DNA from: Flammeovirga sp. SJP92
Lineage (GTDB): Bacteria; Bacteroidota; Bacteroidia; Cytophagales; Flammeovirgaceae
NCBI RefSeq assembly: GCF_001583495.1
Contig: NZ_LQAQ01000093.1
Span: 682,001 to 746,000 of the forward strand
Length of the DNA stretch: 64,000 nt
Direction: 5' to 3'
A program made the position numbers and the translations under genes. The first letter of the stretch is position 1, and every line of letters begins with the position of its first letter. Under the pieces are notes generated by a model. That model saw only the letters and a list, made by a program, of their open reading frames with translations. It was not told where the DNA came from and did not search any database. Positions 34,425 to 43,800 of the stretch are shown piece by piece.

Positions 34425-35861
34425 TTAATAGATCTTACTAAAATTATTCCTTAATTTTTCTGGTAAGTTACCCACAAAAGTTTCGAAGGCTAACTCATTT
34501 TTCTCAAAGCGTTGAATATCGATCTCTTTTAAATTTCTATTATAAATTTGAAATAAATAATTGATTCTAATCCTATTATTTAAGTCAAGATCTTCATCCT
34601 CCAAAACAGAAAAGAACCGGGCATCAATCTGATCTAAATCACTAGCCCTTGATAGATTGGAACCCAAAGTATGTAAACAGGCATCGATTCCATTAGGAAC
34701 TGGATTAGATACATCTAATATTAAGCCTATAAAGAAATCAAAAACGTTGATATTCATCGCTTCCAATTCTTTTATTTTAGGTGAAAAATCTTCGAAAGAA
34801 GTGTATTTATGAACGTTTAGATCTTCATTATTAAAACAAAATTGAGCACAATCAGGGTAAGAAGGGCACATATTATTGACATGACACCTGAAGAAAATAT
34901 CTTTATTCAAAGTTTTAGTCACTAAACTGAATATTTCTTGATAATGAACATTATCTGCAGGGTCGGCAGCGCATGATAGAAAAAATTCTACACTCCTTTT
35001 AAAGAATAGAGCTAATTCTGCTGAATGATATTTTTCTACATAATATTCATAACTTCTTCGTTTGAACCCACCATCATATCCTTCTTTTATCGCTGCTGCT
35101 AATAGCTGTTCAAATTCTTCTGTCTGTGCAAACTCCTTTTCAGACTTACCTTGTTCTATCTCGGACTCTATGTAATTATAAAAACGTTCAACGGAAGGAT
35201 TAGATTTAAAAAGTTCTCCATCTTCAAATAAGATTGTATGATTTGTATCGATCAAACTATAACTATATTGAATCATCCGAGCATAATCTTCTTTTAGAGG
35301 TCTATTCTCAAAATCATCTATAATGTAGAAGATACTTATTGTACTCTCCTGCTTTAAAGCTTTATAGTCAATAAAGTTTGAACAAAGTTCTCCTTTTAGT
35401 TTGTCTTTTATGAACTTATTATAATCTAAGGAATCTTGTGCTGTACTTTTATATGACATATCAGACAGTGGAAAAAAATACTCTCCTGAAGGTTTAGTTA
35501 GGATAATAAATTTATCAAAGAGATGAACTTTATGCATCACTACCTCCTCTAACTCTTTACCTTTTAAGTATTTTGCTTTAAAATCCTCAAAGGTTATTCT
35601 ATGCTCAAAGTCTTTATTGATCTGTTCGGCAGTATCTCCTCTAAATTCAAAACAGTATCCTCTCGATTGTTTCTTTGAATAATAGATTTTGTTCAATGCC
35701 ACAGTATCAAATACAGCTGTTATGGAATCTACTATAGTTCTAAAGTGAGAAATTGTTGAGTCATGATAGACCATTCCATTCTCATGAACCTTGTGTTCTT
35801 GGGCATGAGCGAAAGAGAAGAAGGAGAAAAAAAGGAAAGTATAAAGTCGAAATTCTCTCAT
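34425..35861 (-). CDS. secreted hypothetical protein
   Basis: 478 residues. Signal peptide about 1-20 (SFAHA-Q). Mostly helical and charged afterwards, with a Cys-rich patch near 330 (CHVNNMCPSYPDCAQFCF) that could form disulfides or bind metal. No known domain recognised. The gene stands alone between terminators. It is AT-rich with many Lys and Glu, like other lineage-specific secreted proteins here. Confidence 0.7.
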   Translation of the reverse strand: MREFRLYTFLFFSFFSFAHAQEHKVHENGMVYHDSTISHFRTIVDSITAVFDTVALNKIYYSKKQSRGYCFEFRGDTAEQINKDFEHRITFEDFKAKYLKGKELEEVVMHKVHLFDKFIILTKPSGEYFFPLSDMSYKSTAQDSLDYNKFIKDKLKGELCSNFIDYKALKQESTISIFYIIDDFENRPLKEDYARMIQYSYSLIDTNHTILFEDGELFKSNPSVERFYNYIESEIEQGKSEKEFAQTEEFEQLLAAAIKEGYDGGFKRRSYEYYVEKYHSAELALFFKRSVEFFLSCAADPADNVHYQEIFSLVTKTLNKDIFFRCHVNNMCPSYPDCAQFCFNNEDLNVHKYTSFEDFSPKIKELEAMNINVFDFFIGLILDVSNPVPNGIDACLHTLGSNLSRASDLDQIDARFFSVLEDEDLDLNNRIRINYLFQIYNRNLKEIDIQRFEKNELAFETFVGNLPEKLRNNFSKIY

Positions 35862-35900
35862 AATAGTGTTGGTATCGTCTGCTTTTGACTTTAAGTAAAT

Positions 35901-35958
35901 AAAAATACCTCAGCACGAAAAAGAATACGCTTGTTTTCTTTTATGTACTGAGGTATTT
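35901..35958 (-). terminator. terminator after the paired barrel genes
   Basis: 11-bp stem AAATACCTCAG/CTGAGGTATTT with a 34-base loop; on the minus strand it is followed by TTTATTTA. The long loop makes it less certain. Confidence 0.6.
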
Positions 35959-35980
35959 ATTTGATTAAACTATAATAGAG

Positions 35981-36751
35981 CTACAGAAAGAATCTCAACA
36001 TTAGTCTGTATGAAGAATATTCCGAATTGGCTAACTGTCTGGAGAAACAGCCCACTTGCAATTTATTCTTTACCAGCATATAATTGAATTCTACCTCTCC
36101 TCCATAATCAAAGCTTTGCATCGTAGCAAAATCATTTTGAATAAGCATTGGCGTGACCAGCAAATAAATCTTTTCTGATATATTTATTGAGTTCATCAAC
36201 TGAAATGTCATTCCATGCTTCTCAATATTCTGTGCTCTCCCTTCTACTAAATTAGGATCAGCAAACTGATATCTATAGGATAAAATTGGCCAAATTGAAT
36301 AACTATCACTGACCATAATACCTGCTATAATACCTGGTGAAATACTCCAGTTGCCAGAACTAATACCTTCTATTCTATTGCCCATTGGAGCAAAAATATC
36401 CATTGATACACCTAAGCCTCCTAACGTTTTAGAATAATCTGTATACGGCACATAAAAAGTCCTTAACCTCAAATCACCCATTCCTACTTTCTGAGTAGTG
36501 TGATTGTACAGTAAAGGAATTTCTAATGTGGTCTGAAAATCACTTACCGCATAACTTAAATTAAAACGATATCCTGTTAGTTGTGTACCATCTTTGAGGT
36601 TTGTATGCTCAAAATTGTTATTAATGCGTGTATAAACATTAGTGGGCTTTGAGGGATCTATGACTTTTTCATCAGATTGAGCGTAAGTATTACTTACACC
36701 CAATATTGCCGAACATAAAACACATTGTACTACTTTTTTCATCCATCCCAT
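35981..36751 (-). CDS. outer-membrane beta-barrel protein
   Basis: 256 residues. Signal peptide about 1-24 (NTYA-Q). Barrel-like strands with aromatic belts, ending in RLMLRFFL, a typical barrel C-terminus. It lies 12 bases after the gene at 36764-37549; the two are probably co-transcribed and may be distant paralogs (both about 260 residues, both with FATM- or MLI-type strands). Substrate and family not recognised. Confidence 0.72.
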   Translation of the reverse strand: MGWMKKVVQCVLCSAILGVSNTYAQSDEKVIDPSKPTNVYTRINNNFEHTNLKDGTQLTGYRFNLSYAVSDFQTTLEIPLLYNHTTQKVGMGDLRLRTFYVPYTDYSKTLGGLGVSMDIFAPMGNRIEGISSGNWSISPGIIAGIMVSDSYSIWPILSYRYQFADPNLVEGRAQNIEKHGMTFQLMNSINISEKIYLLVTPMLIQNDFATMQSFDYGGEVEFNYMLVKNKLQVGCFSRQLANSEYSSYRLMLRFFL

Positions 36752-36763
36752 ACATTTCTAAAA

Positions 36764-37549
36764 TTAATAGGCGAGTGAAAGTACTACTTTATTGCATCTT
36801 GTCACCTTGTTAGGTTGCATGTCATAGATAAATTTACCATTTAAAAACAAGTGCTTACCAAGCGGGTGAGAGGTATCTACACCTATTCCACGGGTACCTG
36901 AAATGTCATTGAAAAGGGATCTTCCTTCAACAATTTCTTTTGATGTATTTGTATTATAATAACCGAAAACACCTACAGTACTCCCATTAGTAAAGTGCCT
37001 CGAAATATTAGCCTCAAAAACCATTGCACTTCCTAATGTCCGCCCTAATTCTGGTCTAGCAACTCTATGTTCATAAGTTACGCCTCCATTTATTGAGTAT
37101 TTTCCATCAAGAATATATTGAGTGGCTTTAACAGAAATTAAATGCGCGTCTACGGGCAATTCTCTTCCTATTAAGGCTGAATAGCTACCTTGTAATTTTG
37201 TAGTTCCTAAATCCCATGAAAGTTGAAGAGGCGTGATATAAACAACCGGGAAGAAATGATTCTGATAATTCCCATCCATCAACATAGGCTGTGCAATCAT
37301 CATTGAATACTTCGCCCCTAAAACATCCCAACCTGTATTCCATAACACAGAAGCTGATGCAAAATTTAAGTGTTGGGAGTGTAATGTTGCTACTCCCACA
37401 AATACACCATCGCCAGTATATGTACCTGCATGTGCATTCGTGCCTCCTCCTAAAGAAGGAATTGACATAGAAGGTAACATAGGTGATTGAGCGTAGATAG
37501 TTAAAGAGGACAAAAGCATTAATGTTCCAATAATAAATTTCTTAACCAT
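36764..37549 (-). CDS. outer-membrane beta-barrel protein
   Basis: 261 residues. Signal peptide about 1-20 (TIYA-Q). Mature part begins with SMSIPSLGGGTNAHAGTYTG, then repeated amphipathic strands like the MetA/SphA-type transporters linked to aromatic compound uptake, but the likeness is faint. Terminal residue is aromatic (LSLAY). First gene of a two-gene unit with 35981-36751. Confidence 0.72.
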   Translation of the reverse strand: MVKKFIIGTLMLLSSLTIYAQSPMLPSMSIPSLGGGTNAHAGTYTGDGVFVGVATLHSQHLNFASASVLWNTGWDVLGAKYSMMIAQPMLMDGNYQNHFFPVVYITPLQLSWDLGTTKLQGSYSALIGRELPVDAHLISVKATQYILDGKYSINGGVTYEHRVARPELGRTLGSAMVFEANISRHFTNGSTVGVFGYYNTNTSKEIVEGRSLFNDISGTRGIGVDTSHPLGKHLFLNGKFIYDMQPNKVTRCNKVVLSLAY

Positions 37550-37594
37550 TTTTCTTATTGTTTAAGTGAATTCATTATTAGAAGTGCAAAAAAT

Positions 37595-37639
37595 AAAGAA
37601 TTACCCTATTCTGCCTTTTGCTTACTAGAGTAATTCTTT
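37595..37639 (-). terminator. terminator after the dienelactone hydrolase gene
   Basis: 10-bp stem AAAGAATTAC/GTAATTCTTT, loop 25 bases, followed on the minus strand by ATTTTTTG. Confidence 0.65.
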
Positions 37640-37665
37640 GAATTGACAAGCTTGAGAGTGATCAA

Positions 37666-38538
37666 CTATTTAAATCTTTTCTTCAAATACATCAATGCTT
37701 CTTTATTCGCATTTTGAGCATCTGCCTCCATATATCTATCCGAAGAAGGATTTGCGAAAGCATGATTCGCTTTGTACATTTTCACTGTCAATCCTTTATC
37801 AGCTTCCTTCATATGACCTTCAAATTCTGCAACCACATCAGGATTGATCCATTTATCTTCCTCCCCAAAAATGCCCAATACATCACAGTTCAATTCTGAT
37901 AAGCGCTCCACATCCTGTACAGGCATACCATAATAAATGACACATCCTACGGCCTGCTGTTTTAAAAGCAAAGCGGATTGAAGTGACCAACCACCTCCAA
38001 AACACCAGCCAATAGTTGCTATTTTTGCATCTTTTCCCACATAAGCCATAGCCCCATTTACAATTGAAGCCGCTCTTTTGGGGTCACAAGCTTTCATGTA
38101 TTTACTTGCCTCTTCTCTTGTTGTCCCTACTTTTCCATCATATAAATCCAATGCAATAATATTGACGTCTTTCAGTTCTTTCGATAAACGGTCAGATTCA
38201 TTTCTCACATAGTCATTGAGTCCCCACCATTCATGGAAAACAAAAAGATACTTGTTTGACTTCTTTTTGGAAGAGACAAAGTAAGCTTCCCCTTTCGTTC
38301 CCCCTGCCACATCAAAAGAGATTCTTTTTCCAGAAAATTTATGGGTCTTCAATTCCCTAGTCATCGCATGTGCCTTTCTGAATTCAGCTTCTTCTGTAAA
38401 TAAAGCAAATTTTCGTACGGCCTCAATGTCTGCATGACAAAGCACCACTTTTTCAGGTTTGGAAGGATTGTGCAAAGCCAATAGTGCTGAAAGTCCACTG
38501 AAGAGTAAAAGAAGAGTAATAAATGTTGTGTTTTTCAT
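37666..38538 (-). CDS. secreted dienelactone hydrolase-family protein
   Basis: 290 residues. Signal peptide or anchor about 1-22. The family triad is visible: nucleophile C179 in IGWCFGGGWS, Asp in FGEEDKWINP and His in KANHAFANPSSDRY. Typical dienelactone hydrolases cleave enol-lactones in chloro-aromatic breakdown, but many secreted homologs have other unknown esters as substrates. It is transcribed away from the alpha/beta-hydrolase at 38671. Confidence 0.9.
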   Translation of the reverse strand: MKNTTFITLLLLFSGLSALLALHNPSKPEKVVLCHADIEAVRKFALFTEEAEFRKAHAMTRELKTHKFSGKRISFDVAGGTKGEAYFVSSKKKSNKYLFVFHEWWGLNDYVRNESDRLSKELKDVNIIALDLYDGKVGTTREEASKYMKACDPKRAASIVNGAMAYVGKDAKIATIGWCFGGGWSLQSALLLKQQAVGCVIYYGMPVQDVERLSELNCDVLGIFGEEDKWINPDVVAEFEGHMKEADKGLTVKMYKANHAFANPSSDRYMEADAQNANKEALMYLKKRFK

Positions 38539-38670
38539 TGTGTTTAAAAATTGTTGGTGTTGATAGCCTGATTATTCATTTTCAATATAACCTAAAAAAA
38601 TAATGTTTGTTTTAATCACCTCCCTTGGTTATTATTTGTGAGAAAATTTAATCATTAAAAACAAATTAAG

Positions 38671-39456
38671 ATGCTTTCGTACACAGATAATAAAGCTATA
38701 GATAAACCTGCATTAGTATTAATCCACGGATTTTGTGAAACCAAAACAATATGGAAAGACTTTATTCAGGTCTTCACACCTTATTATAGAGTAATATGTA
38801 TTGACCTGCCAGGCTGTGGTGAAAGTGATGCAATCCAGCAAGAACAACCTCAGTTAAGTGATTTTGCAGATGAGATTCATAATACACTACAAGATCTTTC
38901 TATTTCAAAATTTACCCTTGTAGGTCATTCTTTAGGTGGCTATGTAACTCTAGCATATGCGAAAAAATACGAAAGCAATCTTAATGGAATTGGTCTTTTC
39001 CACTCCACTGCTTTTGAGGATGACGAGGCAAAGAAAGAAGTAAGAAAAAAAGCAGCTGACTTTGTGAGAGATAATGGTATCCGCACTTTTGTTGCCCCTA
39101 TGATCGGTAATTTATTCGCTGAAAAACATAGAGAAAACCACAGACCTATTATTCAGGAAATTATTGATACAGCTTGTCATGAGAAAGTAGAAACTATAGC
39201 CAAAATATCTCTTGCCATGGGACTAAGAGAAGACAGCACCGCTTTGCTGGGACAACTGGAAATTCCTGTACTTTATATAATAGGAAAGAAAGACAATGCT
39301 GTTCCTCTTCGAAAAAGTATTGAAGAAATACACCTACCTAAAAACGCTCATATTTTTATCAAAGATGATGTAGGACACATGGGTATGTTTGAAGCTACTT
39401 TAGAAACACAGCAAGTGCTGCTTAACTTCCTTACACATGTCAATAACATGAATTAG
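38671..39456 (+). CDS. alpha/beta hydrolase
   Basis: 261 residues, cytoplasmic. Oxyanion motif VLIHGFCETKTIW, nucleophile S87 in VGHSLGGYVTL, acid in IGKKDNAVP and catalytic His in DVGHMGMFE. Same class as many esterases, epoxide- and carboxylester hydrolases (MenH/BioH-like); the substrate is not defined. Starts 132 bases from the divergent dienelactone hydrolase gene. Confidence 0.9.
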   Translation: MLSYTDNKAIDKPALVLIHGFCETKTIWKDFIQVFTPYYRVICIDLPGCGESDAIQQEQPQLSDFADEIHNTLQDLSISKFTLVGHSLGGYVTLAYAKKYESNLNGIGLFHSTAFEDDEAKKEVRKKAADFVRDNGIRTFVAPMIGNLFAEKHRENHRPIIQEIIDTACHEKVETIAKISLAMGLREDSTALLGQLEIPVLYIIGKKDNAVPLRKSIEEIHLPKNAHIFIKDDVGHMGMFEATLETQQVLLNFLTHVNNMN

Positions 39457-39530
39457 AACGATTTATTGTCAAAGGAAAATTAGCACAGCCTTCGGGTATT
39501 AAAGCATAACACTGCCTCTGGTTTATCCTG

Positions 39531-39538
39531 CATCTTTG
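39531..39538 (+). promoter_or_regulatory. -7 element CATCTTTG of the thioredoxin gene
   Basis: CATCTTTG followed by TATTG, the common local -7 pattern, 37 bases before the ATG at 39576. Confidence 0.6.
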
Positions 39539-39575
39539 TATTGTTCATTTAGATAAACAGATAAAAAACGATACG

Positions 39576-39896
39576 ATGAAAAAGATAAACAATTTTGAAG
39601 AGTACAATCAATTGATCAATGAAAGCAACACACCTATCTTAATTGATTTTTATGCAGATTGGTGTGGACCTTGTCAAGCTTTACTGCCCACTGTAGAAAA
39701 GCTTTCTGATGAATATGAAGGTAAAGTAGCTATTCAAAAAGTCAATATTGAAGAGGTGCCGGAATTGGCTACACTCTATAAAGTAAGAAGTATTCCTAAC
39801 CTTGTTTTCATTAAAAATGGAGAGGTTGTGAAAACACATGTAGGTATGGCAGCTGAGAAAGAGTTAAGAACTCATTTAGAAGCTATTGCAAACTAG
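39576..39896 (+). CDS. trxA: thioredoxin
   Basis: 106 residues, a full single-domain cytoplasmic thioredoxin. Active site WCGPC at 29-33 within DFYADWCGPCQ, the cis-Pro loop VRSIPNLVFIKNG, and the Gly near the end (HVGMAAEKEL). General disulfide reductase with thioredoxin reductase and NADPH. No signal peptide, so not a periplasmic Dsb-type protein. Own promoter. Confidence 0.95.
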   Translation: MKKINNFEEYNQLINESNTPILIDFYADWCGPCQALLPTVEKLSDEYEGKVAIQKVNIEEVPELATLYKVRSIPNLVFIKNGEVVKTHVGMAAEKELRTHLEAIAN

Positions 39897-39986
39897 AACC
39901 ACTAGTTTTTTTATAAAAATGTTGTTTAGCGAGTAGATATCCCTTTTATTAGGTTTCTCTACTCGCTTAACCCTATTTTTATTCCT

Positions 39987-40826
39987 ATGAAATTTTTGAA
40001 ATCAACAGGAGAATATCTCGAAATAAAGGAACTGACAGACGAAAAAAAATTATCACTTTTCGATGACAACAGCAGTAAACTCAGCGTAATCTGGTTTGCA
40101 GAAGAAAGTCAGCTTAGAATTGACGGGCGCTTATATTCCTTTTGTCCTAATGAAATTGTGTTTCTAACAGAATTCCATAAAATCGAGGAAATCAATATTA
40201 CCAAAGGTAAATTGCTACGTTTCAATAGGCCTTTCTATTGTATTCTTAATCATGACTCAGATGTGGGCTGTAAAGGCATCCTTTTCTTTGGTGCATCGTC
40301 ACTCCCAAAAATCAGTATTACAAATAATGATGGTGATACATTGATGTCGCTTTGGAAAGTTTTTGAAAATGAGATGGAGTCCACTGATGATCATCAACTA
40401 GAGATGCTTCAGATGCTATTGAAACGACTGTTGATCTTGTGTACTAGAATCATGAAAAAACAAACTTCACTATCTACATTAAGTGAAGATAAACTGACAG
40501 TAGTAAAGGAATTCAACTTCTTAGTAGAGTTGCATTTCAAAGAGAAAAAGTCTGTGGGTGAATATGCTGAACTATTAAACAAATCACCTAAAACGCTTTC
40601 TAATGCTTTCAAACTATTAGGACAAAAATCTCCTTTACAGTTTATCCAAGATAGAATCATTTTAGAAGCAAGAAGACAAATCATATACACTGATAAATCA
40701 ATATCAGAAATCGCCTATGAATTAGGCTACGATGATATTCAAGCCTTCAGCAGGTTCTTCAAGAAAATGGAAAAACTTAGTCCTAGTGACTATAGAAATA
40801 AATACACTGAAAAAGCGACGGCATAA
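39987..40826 (+). CDS. AraC-family transcriptional regulator
   Basis: 279 residues. N-terminal cupin-like ligand part (about 1-150) and two C-terminal helix-turn-helix units (about 180-275) with YAELLNKSPKTLSNAFK and the signature ISEIAYELGYDDIQAFSRFFKK followed by SPSDYRNKY. It lies 90 bases after trxA on the same strand with no clear terminator between, but trxA has its own promoter, so linkage is uncertain. Target unknown. Confidence 0.93.
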   Translation: MKFLKSTGEYLEIKELTDEKKLSLFDDNSSKLSVIWFAEESQLRIDGRLYSFCPNEIVFLTEFHKIEEINITKGKLLRFNRPFYCILNHDSDVGCKGILFFGASSLPKISITNNDGDTLMSLWKVFENEMESTDDHQLEMLQMLLKRLLILCTRIMKKQTSLSTLSEDKLTVVKEFNFLVELHFKEKKSVGEYAELLNKSPKTLSNAFKLLGQKSPLQFIQDRIILEARRQIIYTDKSISEIAYELGYDDIQAFSRFFKKMEKLSPSDYRNKYTEKATA

Positions 40827-40873
40827 TTCTCTCTTTAAAAAATCAATAATATCTGATCGAGAAAATTAGGCAT

Positions 40874-40914
40874 AAAAAAATAGGCTATCTTCTAGAAAAA
40901 GATAGCCTATTTTA
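40874..40914. terminator. bidirectional terminator
   Basis: 13-bp stem AAATAGGCTATCT/AGATAGCCTATTT with a 9-10 base loop, flanked by A7 and T4, between the convergent AraC and TPR genes. Confidence 0.9.
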
Positions 40915-40931
40915 TAAGAAAAGATTTATAC

Positions 40932-41663
40932 TTACTTCGCAGCTAAAACGGCTGCAAATTTCTTAGCGTCATTTACTTCTTGTGCCTTAGGATACTTAGC
41001 AACCAAATCGTTGTAAGTACTTAAAGCTTTAGCGTTGTCGCCAGCTGCTTCATATGTGAAAGCTAATTTCATCATATATGAAGGAGTGAATTCTTTGTTT
41101 GCTTTGTATGAGATAGCTTCTTTGTAAGAAGAAATTGCTTTTGAGTAAGCTTCTAACTCAACGTTAGCATCACCAATTAAAGCATAAGCACGAGCTTGAA
41201 CTAACTCATCTTTAGCTGAAAATGCTTCTAAGTGTGAGATTGCTTTTTCATACTCACCTAATCTCATAAATGAAACACCAGCATAGTAGTTGGCTAAGTT
41301 TGCAGCTTTTGTTCCGCTATATTCATCAGCGATTTCCAAGAAACCTCCTGTAAGGTTACCATCGCCGTTTAATGCTTTTCCTAAAGAGTCTTTTTCAAAA
41401 TAGAAAACTGCAGGTGACAATTCAGCCTGAGCTTCCGTGTTCTGCTTTTCAATGTTTACACCGTATAAGAAATAACCCGCAATTGCTGCTACGACAACGC
41501 CTAAAACAACAAGAACGACATTTTTATTCTTTTCAAAAAAATCTTGAGACTCTACTAATCTGTCCTGTAAAACCTCAGCACTCTCGAATACTTCATACTC
41601 GTTGTGCTCCTCATTTGTAGTTCCTTTCACTGTATTGTGTTTCTTTTCTTTCATGGTCGCCAT
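40932..41663 (-). CDS. single-span TPR protein
   Basis: 243 residues. A cytoplasmic acidic N-terminus, one membrane helix (about 48-70, NVVLVVLGVVVAAIAGYFLYG), then four TPR-like repeats (about 110-235, for example YYAGVSFMRLGEYEKAISHLEAF and AYALIGDANVELEAYSKAISSY). The layout is that of YfgM-type ancillary proteins near the secretion machinery, but the sequence is Bacteroidota-specific. A second Met at codon 4 may be the real start. Confidence 0.85.
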   Translation of the reverse strand: MATMKEKKHNTVKGTTNEEHNEYEVFESAEVLQDRLVESQDFFEKNKNVVLVVLGVVVAAIAGYFLYGVNIEKQNTEAQAELSPAVFYFEKDSLGKALNGDGNLTGGFLEIADEYSGTKAANLANYYAGVSFMRLGEYEKAISHLEAFSAKDELVQARAYALIGDANVELEAYSKAISSYKEAISYKANKEFTPSYMMKLAFTYEAAGDNAKALSTYNDLVAKYPKAQEVNDAKKFAAVLAAK

Positions 41664-41791
41664 GTATATATAAAATAGGCTAAGCCTAAAGTTTCAAAAT
41701 TATCAGTCGGCAAATTTAAAAAATATTCCCGAAACATAATATTTTTAAGTACTGTTTGCACTTAAAATTGATATTTTAATGTTTTTTTCAC

Positions 41792-41820
41792 AAAAAAAGG
41801 CATCCTAAAAAGGATGCCTT
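41792..41820 (-). terminator. terminator after pdhA
   Basis: Perfect 10-bp stem AAGGCATCCT/AGGATGCCTT with an AAAA loop, followed on the minus strand by T7. Confidence 0.92.
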
Positions 41821-41848
41821 ACGTATATTTTTAAATTTTCTAACTCGA

Positions 41849-42865
41849 TTAAGAATCTAAGAAAGGATAATCTGGCTCAACGTATACGTCAGTGTAAGCT
41901 TCTGATGCATCTGGGAATGGAGATTCCTCTGCGAACTTCACAGCATCCAATACCTTCTGCTTCATTTTCTTATCAAACTCTTTCAACTCTTCAGCTGTAG
42001 CATAACCTTTCTCGATTAATTTGTTTTTCACTTTCTCGATCGGGTCTTGTGCTTTGTACTCTGCAACTTCCTCTTTTGTACGGTATTTTGCAGGGTCAGA
42101 CATAGAGTGACCTTTGTAACGGTAAGTTCTGAATTCTAAGAAATAAGGACCTTTACCTGCACGGATGTGAGCCGCAGCTTCTTCCATTGCGATATGTACT
42201 TCTTCCACATCCATACCGTCTACTGGACGAGATGGGATATCATAAGCAGAACCTAATTCATAAAGGTGGTGTACATTGGAAGTACGCTCTACTGAAGTAC
42301 CCATTGCATAACCATTGTTCTCTACGATAAAGATTACTGGTAATTTCCAAGCCATTGCCATGTTGAATGCTTCGTGCATTGCACCCTGACGGATTGCACC
42401 ATCACCAAACATTGTCACGCAAAGGTTCTTAGTGCCTTTGTATTTTTCACTGAATGCAATACCTGCACCCATTGGAATTTGAGCACCTACAATACCATGA
42501 CCACCAGCAAAGTTTACTGATTTGTCAAAAATGTGCATTGAACCACCTTTACCTTTAGTAGTACCAGTAGCTCTACCATACATCTCAGCCATTACTGCAC
42601 CAGGGTCAGTTCCCAACATGATTGGGTGAGCGTGGTCACGGTAAGCTGTGATATAATGATCATCTTTAGTTAGAGCTGATACTTGACCTGCAGCACAAGC
42701 TTCTTGTCCAATATATAAGTGACAGAAACCTCTGATTTTTTGCTGACCGTACAACTGCGCCGTTTTCTCTTCAAAACGTCTAACTAATAGCATATTTTCA
42801 TACCATTCCCAGTATTGTTCTTTGGAGAATGCACGTTCTTCTTTCAGTACTTTTTCTTGAGACAT
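41849..42865 (-). CDS. pdhA: pyruvate dehydrogenase E1 component, alpha subunit
   Basis: 338 residues. Thiamine diphosphate motif GDGAIRQGAMHEAFN to VENNGYAMGT, and the conserved region FRTYRYKGHSMSDP with the phosphorylation-loop equivalent. Decarboxylates pyruvate as part of the E1 alpha2-beta2 enzyme feeding acetyl-CoA. The beta subunit (pdhB) and E2 gene are not next to it, a split arrangement common in Bacteroidota. Distinguished from branched-chain E1 alpha by GHSMSDP and length; that distinction is from family knowledge. Confidence 0.93.
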   Translation of the reverse strand: MSQEKVLKEERAFSKEQYWEWYENMLLVRRFEEKTAQLYGQQKIRGFCHLYIGQEACAAGQVSALTKDDHYITAYRDHAHPIMLGTDPGAVMAEMYGRATGTTKGKGGSMHIFDKSVNFAGGHGIVGAQIPMGAGIAFSEKYKGTKNLCVTMFGDGAIRQGAMHEAFNMAMAWKLPVIFIVENNGYAMGTSVERTSNVHHLYELGSAYDIPSRPVDGMDVEEVHIAMEEAAAHIRAGKGPYFLEFRTYRYKGHSMSDPAKYRTKEEVAEYKAQDPIEKVKNKLIEKGYATAEELKEFDKKMKQKVLDAVKFAEESPFPDASEAYTDVYVEPDYPFLDS

Positions 42866-43041
42866 CTCTTACGGTTGTTGAGTGTTAGCGCCTTCCATAA
42901 AGCGGTAAGAACGCTAAAAGATATTTTTAATTTTTCGTTTTCCCCCCAAATCTGCTAATAAATCGATAAAAAAACAATCAATATTCCCTTCAATTATATG
43001 TCATCCTCAATTTTTAATCAATTCTCCTAAAATCTAGCTCA

Positions 43042-43656
43042 TTAATTATTGCTGATCTTCGTCTCCCAAAGCAACTTTTCACAAGTACAGCCTGTTCCCA
43101 TGTGAAAAAGTGCTATTCTATCAAATTCAATATTTTTCATCAGCCATTCTTCACAAACTTGAGCATCACCCTGCCCTAAAGTAATGTGAGGTTGATAGTT
43201 GTCAAACGCATATTCTTCAAAAAAAACATTGAGATAATCCACGCCTGAAAAAGGCATATGAGGGTGAATAACAGTAAAATCTTTGTTTTCTTCTTTGGCT
43301 GAGTTGTCATTATGATAAGACTTCATTAAAGTAGATAAAGAATAATGCAGATGTTTTAGGGGAGTACTTAATGCTAAATTCCATCCTATCGTATTTATAT
43401 TATGCTGATAGATTGATGTAACATTCAGTGATAATAGCTCCGAAAGGTCCAAGACCTCCAAATAATCTTGTAATTTTCCTACTAAGTCATCATATCGGTT
43501 AGCCTCAACTCTACACATTGTAAGAGATAAATGAGGAACAGTTTTGTTTTTGCCCAGTTTCAATACTGTATCCGGAAGTTTGCTGTTGTACGCAACAATG
43601 GATTCAATACATGATGCTTTGGGAAGCAATACCAGATCTAATGCGATATGTTTCAT
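43042..43656 (-). CDS. 2H phosphoesterase-like protein
   Basis: 204 residues. Two HxTx-type motifs of the 2H/LigT superfamily are seen: PHLSLTM (about 41-47) and PHITLG (about 152-157). The spacing of about 110 residues fits. Members are 2-prime,5-prime RNA ligases/cyclic phosphodiesterases acting on RNA ends or cyclic nucleotides. Which substrate is used here is unknown. Single gene, divergent from the barrel gene at 43801. Confidence 0.82.
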   Translation of the reverse strand: MKHIALDLVLLPKASCIESIVAYNSKLPDTVLKLGKNKTVPHLSLTMCRVEANRYDDLVGKLQDYLEVLDLSELLSLNVTSIYQHNINTIGWNLALSTPLKHLHYSLSTLMKSYHNDNSAKEENKDFTVIHPHMPFSGVDYLNVFFEEYAFDNYQPHITLGQGDAQVCEEWLMKNIEFDRIALFHMGTGCTCEKLLWETKISNN

Positions 43657-43800
43657 AAAAAATGAGGTTAAAAATACTTTTGATGCAACCTACGTATTTT
43701 AACCTTGTCTTTTGATAATATACTAGTGCAAATTAATTCTAAAGCAGGAACTCTTTTCAAATTAACCTAAACCTGCTACCACTTCTAAAACTATAAGCTT